Assembly (NCBI RefSeq): GCF_026212465.1
Contig: NC_080051.1
Coordinates: forward strand, 18,575,459-18,639,458
From: Amaranthus tricolor
Lineage: Eukaryota > Streptophyta > Magnoliopsida > Caryophyllales > Amaranthaceae
DNA: 64,000 nucleotides
Direction of reading: 5' to 3'
Position numbers and translations under genes: made by a program. This document shows positions 49,210 through 61,256 of the stretch, one piece after another. Position 1 is the stretch's first letter, and every line of letters starts with the position of its first letter. A model generated the notes under the pieces. That model had not been told where the DNA came from and did no database searches. It saw only the letters and a program-made list of their open reading frames with translations.

Positions 49210-49459
49210 CTTTCTCCGTTTCTTTTTAAATGTGTTATTTGCTTTTGGGTTAATATTCATCAATCACTCTTAATTTGTATTTTATTCTTAATCTATACAT
49301 TAAAATATAGTCAATTGAGATCTTGCTTGATTCATCTCAAAATAAGATTTATTAATATCTAGTTTTATAATTTTTAATTATTATATACAATTATCGCTAT
49401 TAAGTATTTTAATGCATTGCCAAACGTGTAAAAACAAATGACACATTTAAAATAAAATA
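49210..49459. mobile_element. Stowaway-like MITE, about 250 bp
   Basis: A TA precedes CTTTCTCCGTTTCTTTTT. The reverse complement of the right part reads TATTTTAAATGTGTCATTTG, matching the left TTTTTAAATGTGTTATTTGC. The core ATATAGTCAATTGAGATCTT is shared with the other copies. The right edge is approximate. Confidence 0.65.
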
Positions 49460-49816
49460 TAAAAAATATTTTTTAACAATAACCTTTTTATCATTATATC
49501 GAGACTCAACACTAATAAATAGGAGTATTGATTATGAGTACAATAATGATCGACTTCATAAACGGATATATTTAGTCATTTAGTGTAGCACGTTTGACAA
49601 AAATAAATAAAATATGGACTTAAAGGATTTCTTGTAGAGATTGATGTAGTTATTGGGTAGGTTCAAGGTCACAGATCGTGATAGCATATAATCATGAAAT
49701 AACGATAACTAAAGGAAGATACTCTTACCCCTAATATAAAATTGATGAAATTTAGGGAAAACAAAAATTACTGAAAAATATGATAAAAATAAAATAAAGG
49801 ATAAAAATAAGTAAAA

Positions 49817-50142
49817 TTTTCCTAAAATAATCTAATATTTTCATATTTTGCTATAATAATTCTACCTATTGATTAACCATAAATAATTCCAACTTTAAAG
49901 AGTGTTGCCAAAAGTAGACTTGGGTAACCCGATGATCTGTTATAGTAGGTAATTTACCAAAAAAGTACATTGAAAATTAATGTAAAATCAGAGTAAACTG
50001 AATATTTACATTTTTAAATATTTTTTTTTAACATTTTATTTTAAATTATCAGTCATCAGATTACTGGGTTTACTTAAGAAAAATACTCTTTAAGGTTGAG
50101 ATTATTCATGATTAATCAATAGGTGAGATTATTATAGGAAAA
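49817..50142. mobile_element. Foldback MITE, about 326 bp
   Basis: The left arm (TTTTCCTAAAATAATCTAAT; CTACCTATTGATTAACCATA; CAACTTTAAAGAGTGTT) is repeated as reverse complement in the right arm (TTTTCCTATAATAATCTCAC; CTATTGATTAATCATGAATA; CAACCTTAAAGAGTATT). The loop holds about 100 bp of AT-rich DNA. Confidence 0.75.
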
Positions 50143-50149
50143 TCGTAAG

Positions 50150-52260
50150 AAAATTAATTATTCTAAACAATTTTTCAAAAAATTAAAAAACTAAAATAAC
50201 TAGTATAAATTTATAGATAAGATTTAAAAAAATTAAAATGAGATGATTATTAAAAAAAACGTAAATTAATTAAAATAAATTAAATTAAAAAAAGTAATCC
50301 AGAATGATATGCAGTAAATAAGCTCTTCGACAAGTAAAACAACTCTTTGAACTTTTGAAGACCCTAGGCCGGTGGGTTTAACTCTACCTAGTCAAGTTGT
50401 CAACGCACCATAAACAAGATCTGCTTTTTTAATTATTAGGTATCACCTTTTTCATTCTCCATTCCATCTACTACCTTCTTCCTTTTGAAATACCTTTTAA
50501 CTAATTATGATATATTACCTGACAAATTATTACTATCAGATATAAGTACAATGAAACATAGAAAGTATATAATGTTCAAACTATCGAGTTTTGAAGTTAT
50601 ATTTGATAAATTACTTTTTATTTATTATTTAATTAGTAGTTAATTTTTGACTTTTGACTGGTATTTAGTTAATAAATTTCAACATAAAATCAAAAAACTA
50701 CTATGAGTAATTTTTTTTAGTTTTTTTTTTGCTTTGACTCATATTTTTGTAAAAATTAACCAATAACAATTAGCTAATATTCATAACAAATTACTTAACT
50801 AAATAAATGACATATCAGTCAATATTTCTAACTAGGCAAACCAACCAACAAATATAACCACCAACAACTTGCATGACTCAAAAATTTTTTTTCAAAGATG
50901 AAATTTGATAAACTTTGACCTTTGCTATCCTAGCTTTTCCATAACGTGACAACATTATAAAATTATGCAGGAAAATGACCTTCGGATACTTTGACAAACA
51001 TTTTCATTTTTCAACAGCTAGGTGAATTAAAGAATATTCAAGATAGCAAAATTGTGCTAGTTCAGCATTTCACAATGCCTCACGTACCAAGTTGTCAACT
51101 CAATCAAACAAAGGAGTAAAATGATTTTTCTGCAATTTTACTACATTAAGTGCCGTTTCTGGCATTATGTGGACTCTAGGCAAACTGAAAGAAAAAGACC
51201 ATGTTTATAAAGGGTCGATTCTGAACTTAAACCGATGTTTGGAAAAATAACAAAGATGGACCCTATATATTATAATTAGCATTAAAAATGTATATGTGTC
51301 ATATAATTCTTAAATAATGAAAGAACTACTCATAAATTGCAATTTGTACGTCTACTTCATTAACTAGAATGTTCTAATTTTAGGGCCCTTTCTAACTCTG
51401 GGCTCTAGGCAAATTCCTTGCCTATAGTCAGAAACGACCATGAATCTACATTCTCCTATCCTCACATTAATTGACTTTTAATAGAAGTTGGCTTAATTAG
51501 TAAGTTTTACACTATATTCGGATAATACTTTATGAAGAAACGGAAGAGAAGATAAGGAAAAGGAACGAAGCGGAAGACTAAAAAGTTTTATTTTCAATTC
51601 TTTCGATTTTTAAAGTATTTGTTCCTTCCATTCATCACCTTTCATTATCTCTCCTTTTGATATTTAAATTAGGAAAATATCATCTCTCTATTTCTATCCC
51701 TTTTATTTGGATAAACACACAAGCAAAATGATCAATTCTTTTTGTTCGCTTATATTGAGTATAAATATTAAAAGAGTAAAAAAGAAAAACTAATGGAATA
51801 ATATAAGTAGAGATGCAAATAAAGTGATTCATAAAAGTGTAAAAGACGTAGAAATAGAGTAAACTAAAAAAGATGAATGAAAAAAGAAGATGATTTCCCT
51901 CAATTGGAAGAAAAGTATTCCCCCACCTTCCTCTAACTTAAATTTATACCCCAAACCGAGGGATTATTTTATCTATTTTTAATTACTTTCTAACCAATTC
52001 TTCCACCACAACTCTATAACTATCAAATTCTTTTAATCTTCTATCTAATTAACTTTATTTTTCTACTTTGACTGTTATTTACCTCTTAAATATTTATTCT
52101 TAATCTAAGCAAGCCTTTTGGTGAACAACGCACACACAAGAATATAAATGGGATTTTACATACCGCTCATTCAAATCGATTATATTTCATTAATGACTTC
52201 TTAATACAATAACTTAATATCTCTCGGAAACTAAGAACTCAACCATATTGTGATCAAAGT
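50150..52260. other. AT-rich region with no gene; old inverted repeat
   Basis: 50570-50830 shows GTTAATTTTTGAC/TTTGACTCATA-like words in both orientations and may be an old MITE. The remainder has no coding or repeat structure that I can name. Confidence 0.4.
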
Positions 52261-52271
52261 TTACTCCTTTG

Positions 52272-52870
52272 CAAGGTAATCAGGATCGGGATTCTACGTA
52301 GGATCGAAATCAACTAGTGGGATCGGATCGTAGGATTGGATCGTAGGATCGGACGATCCTACAAATTTGCAGAATTAACAAGTTGTAAGTATGTATATGT
52401 TTATTGTTTGATCATTTTCAACTTAAAAAAGCATTAAGAACCCATACATTTTCTTAAGATTTTCCTTTAATTTTAAAATACATACATATCTTACTTTTTT
52501 AATATTGTTTTTTTTCTCTATTCTTAATGAAATGACAAAGTATATAGAAGATATACACTATACATAATATATTTATAGTACATACACACAAGGATATAAT
52601 AATAAACCATAGTAAGTAAAAAAGAACAAATATACTACCAAAAAAAATTTAAATTAGTAGTTTTGACCGATGCTACCAACGATCCTACCTGATCCTAACG
52701 ATCTCGCCTACGATCCTAGCCGAGCCTAACCGATTCCACTAACGATCCTGACCGATCCTATGCATGATCCTGGCTGATTCCAATCCTATGCACAATTCTA
52801 GTCGCTGACACCGATCTGGATCGTAGGATCGTAAGATCATACGATCCATATCGCGATTTTGATAACCATG
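52272..52870. mobile_element. hAT element, GATCGTAGGATCG type, 599 bp
   Basis: Ends CAAGGTAATCAGGATCG and (reverse complement) CATGGTTATCAAAATCG. An exact 8-bp duplication CTCCTTTG lies at 52264-52271 and 52871-52878. Both subterminal zones repeat GGATCGTAGGATCG and its complement CGATCCTACCTGATCC many times. It has no coding part. Its end type differs from the TAGGGGTGTTCA elements elsewhere in the window. Confidence 0.88.
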
Positions 52871-53427
52871 CTCCTTTGATAGAGATTTTATACTAGCACA
52901 AATGATACACTCGAGAACCTCTAACACTGTTTCTCTCTATGTATATCCACCACTCATAATGATCTAATACTACTAATATAGGCCCTCTATATAGCCCAAC
53001 ATATCAGTAGGACCCTAAGTAAAGGACATTATATGTACCACAAAGCTAAAACAAAAAATACGCTAGTACGTGGCCCTTGTAATGGACTGCTCAAACGAGC
53101 CATTATAATGCTCAAACGAGCTACTCATAAAACAACCTACTAACTAGGTAGCCCCACTACACCTCCTTTCTTTCTTTGATTAATTTTGCAAGGCTCATGT
53201 GCCCAATGCACACTCAAAATATCTGTTAATAGTGTTTGTGCCATGGTTTAACTACAAATGTGATCAAAATCACCTTCAATACCAAATAAATTGGCGCTTT
53301 TACTCTAACACCATACAAAATAATTTTGAAGTTCAAATTAGAGGCAATTAACTTCTATAACCCAATCAAAATTTCAACTGATACGAGCTTTATGGAGCTT
53401 AGGATTACTAGATCAGATCGAACCAGT

Positions 53428-53430
<3 letters not shown>

Positions 53431-53484
<54 letters not shown>
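53431..53484. repeat. (TA)n microsatellite
   Basis: About 54 bp of TA repeat. Confidence 0.95.
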
Positions 53485-53487
<3 letters not shown>

Positions 53488-53998
53488 AAACAATATCTAA
53501 CGACATACATATTACAAAATATCAAATAATTATAAGGAAAAATTTTAAATATACAAATTTAATAAAAATTAATTCATTTTATAATTGAAATTTATCTCTA
53601 AAAAAATTAATTTTCTCATTTTTTTACCTATAGATATTATTTAACCTACTCTGGATTGGAAAAAATTTTACTCCATTATAATTTATAACTATGTGGATCC
53701 GCCAGTATTGGACTTTAAATTTGGCCGCATGGGCTCAATTAGTGTTTACTTTTTCATGTGCATGCAGCTTGATGAATTGATCAGTCACTTGAGCTAGGTC
53801 GAGTCAAACCTATTGATTAAACTTAGATAATTACGTTAGATTCAAAGGTCATTTTATTAGAGAAAGATAATTTAGATAGAGACTATTATAAACTAATAAT
53901 ACAAAATACAAATTATAATTGAAAATTTGTATTTTTCCTTTGTTGATGGCTAAATAAAACTTACAAAATACACTAAAAATTAACTTGAACATTATCTT

Positions 53999-54885
53999 TG
54001 TAACGACGACCGTTACCCGGAAACTTGATACTTGTTGTAGGCGTGTAATCACTTTTCTTTGTGATATTTCCCCCACAAAGGTACTTGGTTTTTGAATTGG
54101 AAAATTCACAACGAGATACAAACAACACAACACACCCTTAGTACTTAGGGTATGTTACTTAACAGGTGTTTGATGAATTATAGGCTTTGAAAGTTCTAAC
54201 AAAAGTTAATTACTCTCTTGAAGGAACACAAGTGAAAGAGAAAGAGCAAGAATGAGAATTCAGAAATTAGGTGTGGTTTCCATCCTTCCCCAAGCCCCTA
54301 TTTATACTACTCCAAGTATAGCTAAGGGTCATGTCACATTTAATCATCTATTGATGACCAATATTAATGGCCTCCAATCAATATCATTAATAAGGTATTC
54401 ATGAGCATTATTCCTCCCAATTATTCCTTTGTAACTCCAGAAAAAATATGGAATAAGTAAGGAAATCCAATGCAATCAACTCAAGGGAAACGTAAAGACT
54501 CAACAGTCATATCAGAACAAAAAGCCGAGTCGGCTTTTGCTCCATTCCCAGGAAAGCCGACTCGGTTTTTCCTGCCGACAAAATCAATTTTCCAGAACCT
54601 AAAGCCGAGTCGACTTTAGGCCCAAATCTAAGAAAGCCGAGTCAGCTTTTCTTGTTGACTCGGTTTTTCAATTTTTCTTTTGTCCTATCCATTGAACCCC
54701 TTTTGGACTTTGTATTTAATACATATTGTCCCACTACTAATTGTAGTATTTGGAGATTAATATATTTAGGATTATTATACACTAAATGTTCAACAGACAT
54801 ATTAAGTACATAATTACTACTTAGACCATAGATAATTGTTAGGATAGTTTTTCCTACATTGATGAATTGTAGATGGCATGCACAT
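53999..54885 (-). mobile_element. LTR-like block, minus orientation
   Basis: On the minus strand, a TATA-like GTATAAATAGGGG lies at 54298-54310, with a transcription-start-like context and then 300 bp of leader-like sequence ending in GGTCGTCGTTACA at 53999. The low end is a small palindrome (GTAACG...CGTTAC). No target duplication or coding part was found, so a solo LTR is only a suggestion. Confidence 0.3.
54521..54669. repeat. Cluster of GCCGAGTCGGC palindromes
   Basis: Five imperfect palindromes, each AAAGCCGAGTCGGCTTT or a variant (AAAGCCGACTCGGTTTT, AAAGCCGAGTCGACTTT, AAAGCCGAGTCAGCTTT), spaced about 25-35 bp apart. They are strikingly GC-rich against the AT-rich surroundings. Confidence 0.9.
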
Positions 54886-55347
54886 TTATATGTCATTGGA
54901 GCTCTTCCTTCCGTTGTCTTATGGTTTCGAGATGATATCTGATCGGCTTATAAAGTGTGTGCACCTTTTATTTCCTAGATTATATGTTGACCTTTACAGT
55001 AAGTTCATCCTCAATTTAACAATAATTATGCAAGTGTAGCTTTTATGAGGAGATTCAAGCTAATATTTGCAATTCTATGAAATTATTGGTATGTCTTATT
55101 TATTTTGCATTATATTTAAAAAAAATTTATATCGTTTTAAAAATAATTCAAAATAAACGAAGTTAATGGTATTGATGAATCGTCCCCCATCCTACGACAC
55201 ACCGGTCTTTTAGATTAGACTAGTATTAGTGGTTCTTTCTTCATTAGAAAGTTCTAGTATAAATCTAATCAATCTTGTCCATGGACGTACGTTGCTAATT
55301 TGACCTATTATTTGACATGTAGGAGTAAACACTTCCATTAAATCATA

Positions 55348-55551
55348 CTCCCTCCTAATGTGGTTAATTAAACGGAAGAAGATAATTTTTAAGAAAAGTG
55401 AAGTTGTGAAAAAATGATTATAACGAAGAGAGGTGTTTATAAGTTGAGATTAAAAAAAGGTGGTGAGGTCTTTTTCCAAATAAGAAAATAATACAAAATT
55501 ATTGAAAAACTCAAAACGACAAAAATTGATGCGTATTGAATGGAACGAAGC
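55348..55551. mobile_element. Stowaway-like MITE, degenerate
   Basis: It begins CTCCCTCCTAATGTGG after a TA and ends near TGAATGGAACGAAGC before TA. The ends match poorly, so the right edge is uncertain. Confidence 0.45.
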
Positions 55552-55649
55552 TAGTAGATCTGAATGTAGAATTGAACAATAAAATCATACAAAAAAATAT
55601 TTTTTGACTGTTATTTTTTCTGTCTAATTAAATTTGCAGCCTTTTATTT

Positions 55650-55651
<2 letters not shown>

Positions 55652-55732
<81 letters not shown>
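55652..55732. repeat. (TA)n microsatellite
   Basis: About 80 bp of TA repeat with one CA interruption. Confidence 0.95.
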
Positions 55733-55735
<3 letters not shown>

Positions 55736-56014
55736 ATAAGATAGGAGAAAATATTTTTTTAAATTAGTTGAAAAAAGTGTGTGGATAAGAGTAGGAAAGA
55801 AAAATATAATTTTGCTGTCAGTTTTAATACTAGCTTGAATATATATCGTTTTAACATAATTATCATATTTTTTTGTTTCATCAATTTAGTTATTTTCTTT
55901 CCTAACTGAAAATACCCTAATATTGAATCTTAATTAGACTGGCTCAATCTTGGGGATAATTTTTTTAAAATTTTAGTTGGGGTCTAATGAGTATGATATA
56001 AATTGTTCAACAAC

Positions 56015-57570
56015 TCTAATGAGTGACAGTTTCTTGAGAAACCCCTCCTATAAGAAGCTCAGTCCATTTAAAGATTTTAAAGATAAATATATATATAATA
56101 TATTTTATTGTAGTTCAATATTTTTATTAATGTTTATTAGTGGTTAATATATTCAAAAGAAATTATGATAATCATTTTGTTCAATATAACTAGTTTCAAC
56201 AATTGATAATTTTATGATCAAATTTGACGATAAAAGTATGATTGTTGATGAAGATAACAATACAGTTAGCTTAATGTCTTACTTCACATAACATAAAACC
56301 CTACTTCACATATATATTAAAGACTAAATTTACATATTAAAAATTTCTACTTCACATATCCTAAACACCTTCTGCAAATATCTTAAGCGCACCTATTTCA
56401 CATACTAAAAATCCTTACTTCACATATTATAAACACTTACTTTATATACCAAAAACTCATATTTCACATATAATAAACGCCTACTTCATATTTCATAAAC
56501 ACCTACTTTGCATATGATAAACGTCTGCTATTTACATAACACCCTATTTGACTGCTTCACATACTAAACATTCCTACTACACATACTATAAATTGAACCT
56601 TTACTTCACATATATTAAACACCTACTAAACATATTAAAAACCTCTACTTTACATATCATAAACACCTATTTCACATACTGAGTATTCCTACTTCACATA
56701 TCATAAACACTTACATAATAAAAACTCCTTATTTTACATATCTTAAATTCCTACTTCTCATACCATAAAGGCCTACTTTAGATTTCAAAAATTCATACTT
56801 TCTCTTATTAAAAACTCTTACTTCTCACATCTTAAACACCTACTTTAGAAATCAAAAATATTTTACATGCAAAAATTCCTACTTCATATGTTATAAACAT
56901 TTACTTCATATACTGAAAATCACTACTTTACATAGCTTAAACACCTACTTCAGATGTAGTTAACGCCTACTTCACATATTAAAAATACCTACTACACATA
57001 CTATAAACCTACGTTGCCTATTATAAACATCTACTTAATTCATATATCATAAACACCAACTTCTCACGTTATAAACACCTACTGTAAATATTATAAACAA
57101 CCACTTTGCATATCAAAACACCTACTTTATTTACCATAAACTTCTACTTTATTTACCATAAACACCTACTTTATATACCATAAATTTCTATGCCTACTTT
57201 AATACCTATAAATACTTACTTTAATCTATATAAAAGCTTACACTATAAACACCTACATTAATTACTATGGTAAAACACTAAAAAATTTTGTAAATGAACA
57301 AAATAAACATTACCTGGGAATTTAAGTTGAAGAATAAGAAAATAATTGATGAAATAAAACGAGAATTGTGGAAGAAAACTGCATATGTTTGATGAGATTG
57401 ATGAAAGGAACTTAAGACATTTAAAATAAAATTATACTGACATTATAAGAAGACATGCACATGTTTTTTATTTTTTAAAATTGTCTTTTTTTTTTACAAA
57501 TTAAATTTGATTTATTTTTAGGTCGGTTTAAAGAAATAGTTCCTCAAAAAGACGTCTCTCTCAATAATTT
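56015..57570. mobile_element. GAGACGTCTT-ended element holding a long tandem array
   Basis: The left border (TAATGAGTGACAGTTTCTTGAGAAAC) and the reverse complement of the right border (TATTGAGAGAGACGTCTTTT, then TGAGGAAC) are similar inverted ends. They resemble the ends of the element at 18185-18840. The space between is mostly the tandem array. Target duplication and superfamily are undetermined. Confidence 0.4.
56285..57270. repeat. 1-kb degenerate array of 22-23-bp units
   Basis: Roughly forty head-to-tail units of the type CCTACTTCACATATCATAAACA with many substitutions (ACTTTATTTACCATAAACAC, CTACTTCATATTTCATAAACA). Orientation does not flip. The array has stop codons in all frames and no coding sense. 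Confidence 0.9.
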
Positions 57571-57579
57571 GTATAAATT

Positions 57580-58030
57580 GATTATTGTGATTGATTTACT
57601 TGTGGGTTTTATTTCTTGAATTTGGTTAATGAAAATTGATTCTCAAAAGAGACTTTTGTTTTTTCCTATTTTTTATATTTTTTATCACTTTTTAATGGTT
57701 TGTTGTTATAAGCATTGAGCAATGTTTAGTAATATTGACTTCTTAACAAGTCATTCTTTACCACAACTCCACATAAAAAAAAAGCTTATGGGAATTAGTT
57801 TTAAACAGTACTTTTTTTGGAAAAAAAAATAATAAAGACTTGAATTTTTCAAAAGTTTAAAATGTGTACTTAGGGTAGAGTTAATTATAAAATTGGATAT
57901 TGTATTGGGCTTGAATTATTAGACCTAAGGTCACAATAACCAAAAATTGTACATTAGGCCCGACTAAATTCATGACTAAGGTCACAATGACTAACTCAAG
58001 TTCAACTATTAAAATTTACTCTTAAACTTC
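57580..58030. other. AT-rich spacer
   Basis: No gene or clear repeat seen between the array element and the MITE pair that follows. Confidence 0.5.
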
Positions 58031-58229
58031 TACTGAATCATCTTGTATGAGATTGTCTCATTATAAGGCTTACACTCATAATTAGTCCATTGAGGTATCA
58101 TTGTGAGATATCGTCCCTCATTGAGACGACCTCAAAATAAGAAATTTATATGCTAATAATTTGTATTATTGAGCTACATAACTCACATATGAGACGCATC
58201 TTACGGTGAGACAATCTTATACAAGAACT
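58031..58229. mobile_element. Foldback MITE with TTGTATGAGATTGTCTCA ends
   Basis: The left end CTTGTATGAGATTGTCTCAT pairs with the right end TGAGACAATCTTATACAAG. Internal GAGATATCGTCCCTCATTGA and GAGACGCATCTTACGG belong to the same family of GAGACGGTCTC words dispersed through 18-60 kb. Confidence 0.65.
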
Positions 58230-58300
58230 TATGTTGTCCATTTCTGTACTTGATCACTTTGAAATTATAAGTGATCACTTTAACACATTAAATATACATA

Positions 58301-58661
58301 CACTACAACAAATTTAATTTTTTGTGACATTGAATTTAGTGGCATTAAAAAAATGCTACCGATTCATATTTTTAATGTAATAATTATTGGTTTTTATTTA
58401 AAGTTCTACTATAAAATGACTTAGCAATACTTTATTTGGTCTTTAGTGGCATGTGTAATAGTTACTATAATCTATAGTGGCATTTGTGAGAAATGTCACT
58501 AGCTCCTGTGTCGCAAAAAGTTTTAGTGTGAATTTTTAATATGCTACTAAAGGGTCTAATAAATATCACTAAATCCTCTATAGATACTAGAAATTTGAAA
58601 TAGCGACATTTAAATTAAATGTCGCTTAATATATCCCACTAAAAATAATTATGTTGTAGTG
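58301..58661. mobile_element. CACTA (En/Spm) MITE, 361 bp, 3-bp TSD
   Basis: Ends CACTACAACAAATTTAATTT and (reverse complement) CACTACAACATAATTATTTT. The flanking trinucleotide ATA is present on both sides (58298-58300, 58662-58664). The interior has TGTGACATTG/TGTCGC and TAGTGGCAT words in both orientations, as in CACTA subterminal repeats. It has no coding part. Confidence 0.92.
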
Positions 58662-58669
58662 ATAACCAA

Positions 58670-59960
58670 CCCGATAGAAAAAATATTTACAATAAAACCG
58701 TCTCATTTAAGAAATTGTGAAAAAATTTAGGAATCTAAAAGATTAAATATAGCTTAAAATAGCATCCACAAAAAATATAATAAATAAATCGCCTATATAA
58801 ACCAATTTCAAAGAACACTCGCATAAGATTCGCAATATTGTTTACTAGTCCCAATGATAAGCCCAAAAGTTTTTTTTTAAAAAATATTTGACGTAAATTA
58901 AAAGGGATGAATGTGAATATTTTAATTTATAGAAAAATATTGATAGGTAAAGTTTTTTATGGTTTCGTTGACTGGTAGAGAGGTTGCAGTCTTTAATGGC
59001 GGATATTTATTATACTTTAGTGTGATAAAAAAACATTTATAAAAAATTTAGTGAGTCAAATAGTTAAATATATTAAGAATTGTATAATTTATTTAAGAAA
59101 ATTTACAAATATTTAAATTTTAAATAGGGAGTATAAATAAGCCTAGTTTTACAAAGTAGCTCTTTCGCCGGCCATCGGCCACTTCAATTGTATAGATTGA
59201 ATTACAACATACATATGATCCGTGCTATTTAGTATTCTTATGAAATGGTGAAATGCATTCACTGTTAACACAAATTGTTGTATAAGGGTAGTCTTATTAA
59301 AACATGTGCTTTATATTTAGATTTAATATTCTAAGTAACACAAATTATGAATATAAGCTTTTTATTTTAAAATTGTCTCACTAAGATATAATTTCTCATA
59401 AAAATAATTGACCTATTAATTGTATGACTAATAATAATAATAATAATAATATTAATAATAATAATAATAATAAATTACATAGAAGTATAAAACTATTGTC
59501 CAAGAAATAGATTCAGCTCAAATGTAGATTTCCTACCACCATTCGAAACAAAGACCAATTATTAATTAGATTTTTCTCAAAAATCTATGTGAAACCAAAG
59601 GCTCATGAATTAAATAAAGGTGCAGAAGTTTGCGCTCATTCTCCCAATCGAATTGTACCCTTCAGAAAATCTATATGATATGAAGTGCTATTTATTACCA
59701 ATCAATATGAAACAATTTATTTTTATAGGCAAATTATTATGAAAGAAGGTTAAATAGTAAAATTAATACAAATTAAAGAGAAAATAAGAATATAAGCTTT
59801 TTATTTTGAGGTTGTCTCTTTGAGAGACGATCTCTCACAAGAGTAAGCTGATATTTATCCTCTCTTCTATCAAGCCTTTTAACTTTATTTACTTTTTTTA
59901 AACTTGTTGAGGCGCATATTATTAAGAATTATGGAAAATTGATATTAATAACCTTGTATT
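58670..59960. other. AT-rich region with dispersed GAGACG-family fragments
   Basis: A stretch starting GAATATAAGCTTTTTATTTT occurs at 59349 and again at about 59790, each followed by a TTGTCTC-type end (CACTAAGATATAATTTCTC; TTTGAGAGACGATCTCTC). These are two related fragments in direct orientation. An (ATA)n run lies at 59430-59473. No gene seen. Confidence 0.5.
59430..59473. repeat. (AAT)n microsatellite
   Basis: About 14 AAT repeats with one interruption. Confidence 0.9.
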
Positions 59961-59972
59961 GAAACGAATCAA

Positions 59973-60068
59973 GATCTCTGTCAAAGAAACAACTCAACTA
60001 AAAGCTTAAACTGATAGTTGAGATCCCATAATTATGTTACATACTCTAAGAAGCCCCCTCACACGACT
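59973..60068 (-). mobile_element. Solo repeat of the TRIM-like family
   Basis: TGTCAAAGAAACAACTCAAC followed by AAAAGCTTAAACTGATAGTT and a CCCCCTCACA end. It resembles the repeats of the TRIM-like element at 33565-33890. Read on the minus strand it starts TGTGAGGGGG and ends TTGACA, like an LTR. Confidence 0.5.
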
Positions 60069-60454
60069 CAAAAAATTTAACCCATGACTCGAAAATGCAA
60101 CTCAAAAAATCAAAAATTGGGTCAAATCTGATCAATACCTCAATTCGGCCGTTTTGACCAGCTTTTAGTTTCACGTCAATATTTTTAGTTCTACTTCATT
60201 ATTTTTAGTCGAAAACCCACTACATTTTTAGTCAACTTTTTTGATTCAACATTTCGTTGTTATAAACCTAAAATTAGTATATTAAAAAATTATTTTTATG
60301 AAAAAAACATATAATATTATTTTTTTTTTAAAAAAAAAAAAGTAATGTTAAGCAAAAAGTCAAAAAGCTGAAAATGACCTCACCTAAAATTTGCATGACC
60401 AATCGTTTTGACAAGTTTACTTGCAAGCTTGATTTCTCATCATAGAAAACACAA

Positions 60455-60595
60455 ATTTTTGTGAGAGACGGTCTCTTTGAGAAACACTTTCTAATTGGAC
60501 CGGCCAATAAAAAATTGTAGAGTAAGAATAGACATTAAACTTTAATGGGTTAGGCCTGAGAGGCGTCTCTCAGAAAGATGGTCTCTCAGCTAACC
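60455..60595. mobile_element. Short GAGACGGTCTC-ended element
   Basis: Left end TTTGTGAGAGACGGTCTCTT; right end GAGAGGCGTCTCTCAGAAAG then ATGGTCTCTCAGC. Near the left end is the palindrome ATTGGACCGGCCAAT. It is the shortest member of the family seen here and may be an internally deleted copy. Confidence 0.5.
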
Positions 60596-60760
60596 TTGAT
60601 GTGGATGAGATATTGGGCCAGTGTTTGGGCTGGGCTTCTATGAATTTGCATAAACATATAATGCTCTTGAATTTCAAAGTCACCTGCTAATCCTGCTACA
60701 AACTGAATTAAGTAGTATTTAAATGGTCAAAGTCATTAGTCATGTGATTGTGGAATACTA

Positions 60761-60992
60761 CTCTGTTCCTTATTGATTGAATTAAAGAGAAAAGTGACAT
60801 TTTTTAATAAAAAATGGATAATTGTAACAAATAAAAAGAGATAATGAATTGTGTGGATGAAATTAAAAAAAGTTAAAATGTATGAATGAGATTAAAAAAA
60901 AGTGGTGAGTCATTGTCAAAAATAAAAATAATACATATTAAGTGAAACAGACTAAAATAATCAATATTGCAAATTCAATGAGATGGAGAGAG
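60761..60992. mobile_element. Stowaway-like MITE, 232 bp
   Basis: A TA at 60759-60760 and 60993-60994. Ends CTCTGTTCCTTATTGATTGA and (reverse complement) CTCTCTCCATCTCATTGAAT. Confidence 0.6.
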
Positions 60993-61256
60993 TAAATGAA
61001 AGCAGAGAATAGTGAGATGGAAAAGGGTGAAGGTTGGTGTAGAAATCACATGACAATATATACTTTATTTAGACACTGGAATTAATGTTTAACAACTTCG
61101 GAAATCTCAATTCCCAGATACATACAAAATCATTATAAATTGAATCAGATGTCCCTTGCTCTTTGACTCAGAGAATGCCACTTAGCAAAGTTTTTGGATT
61201 ATGTACTCTCTTTATCTTTTTTAATTTGTTATTAAAATTGAATATTTTACAATATA

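Noticed and set aside
56280..57280. CRISPR-like regular array
   Set aside because: Units are contiguous, degenerate and without unique spacers, and the genome is eukaryotic.
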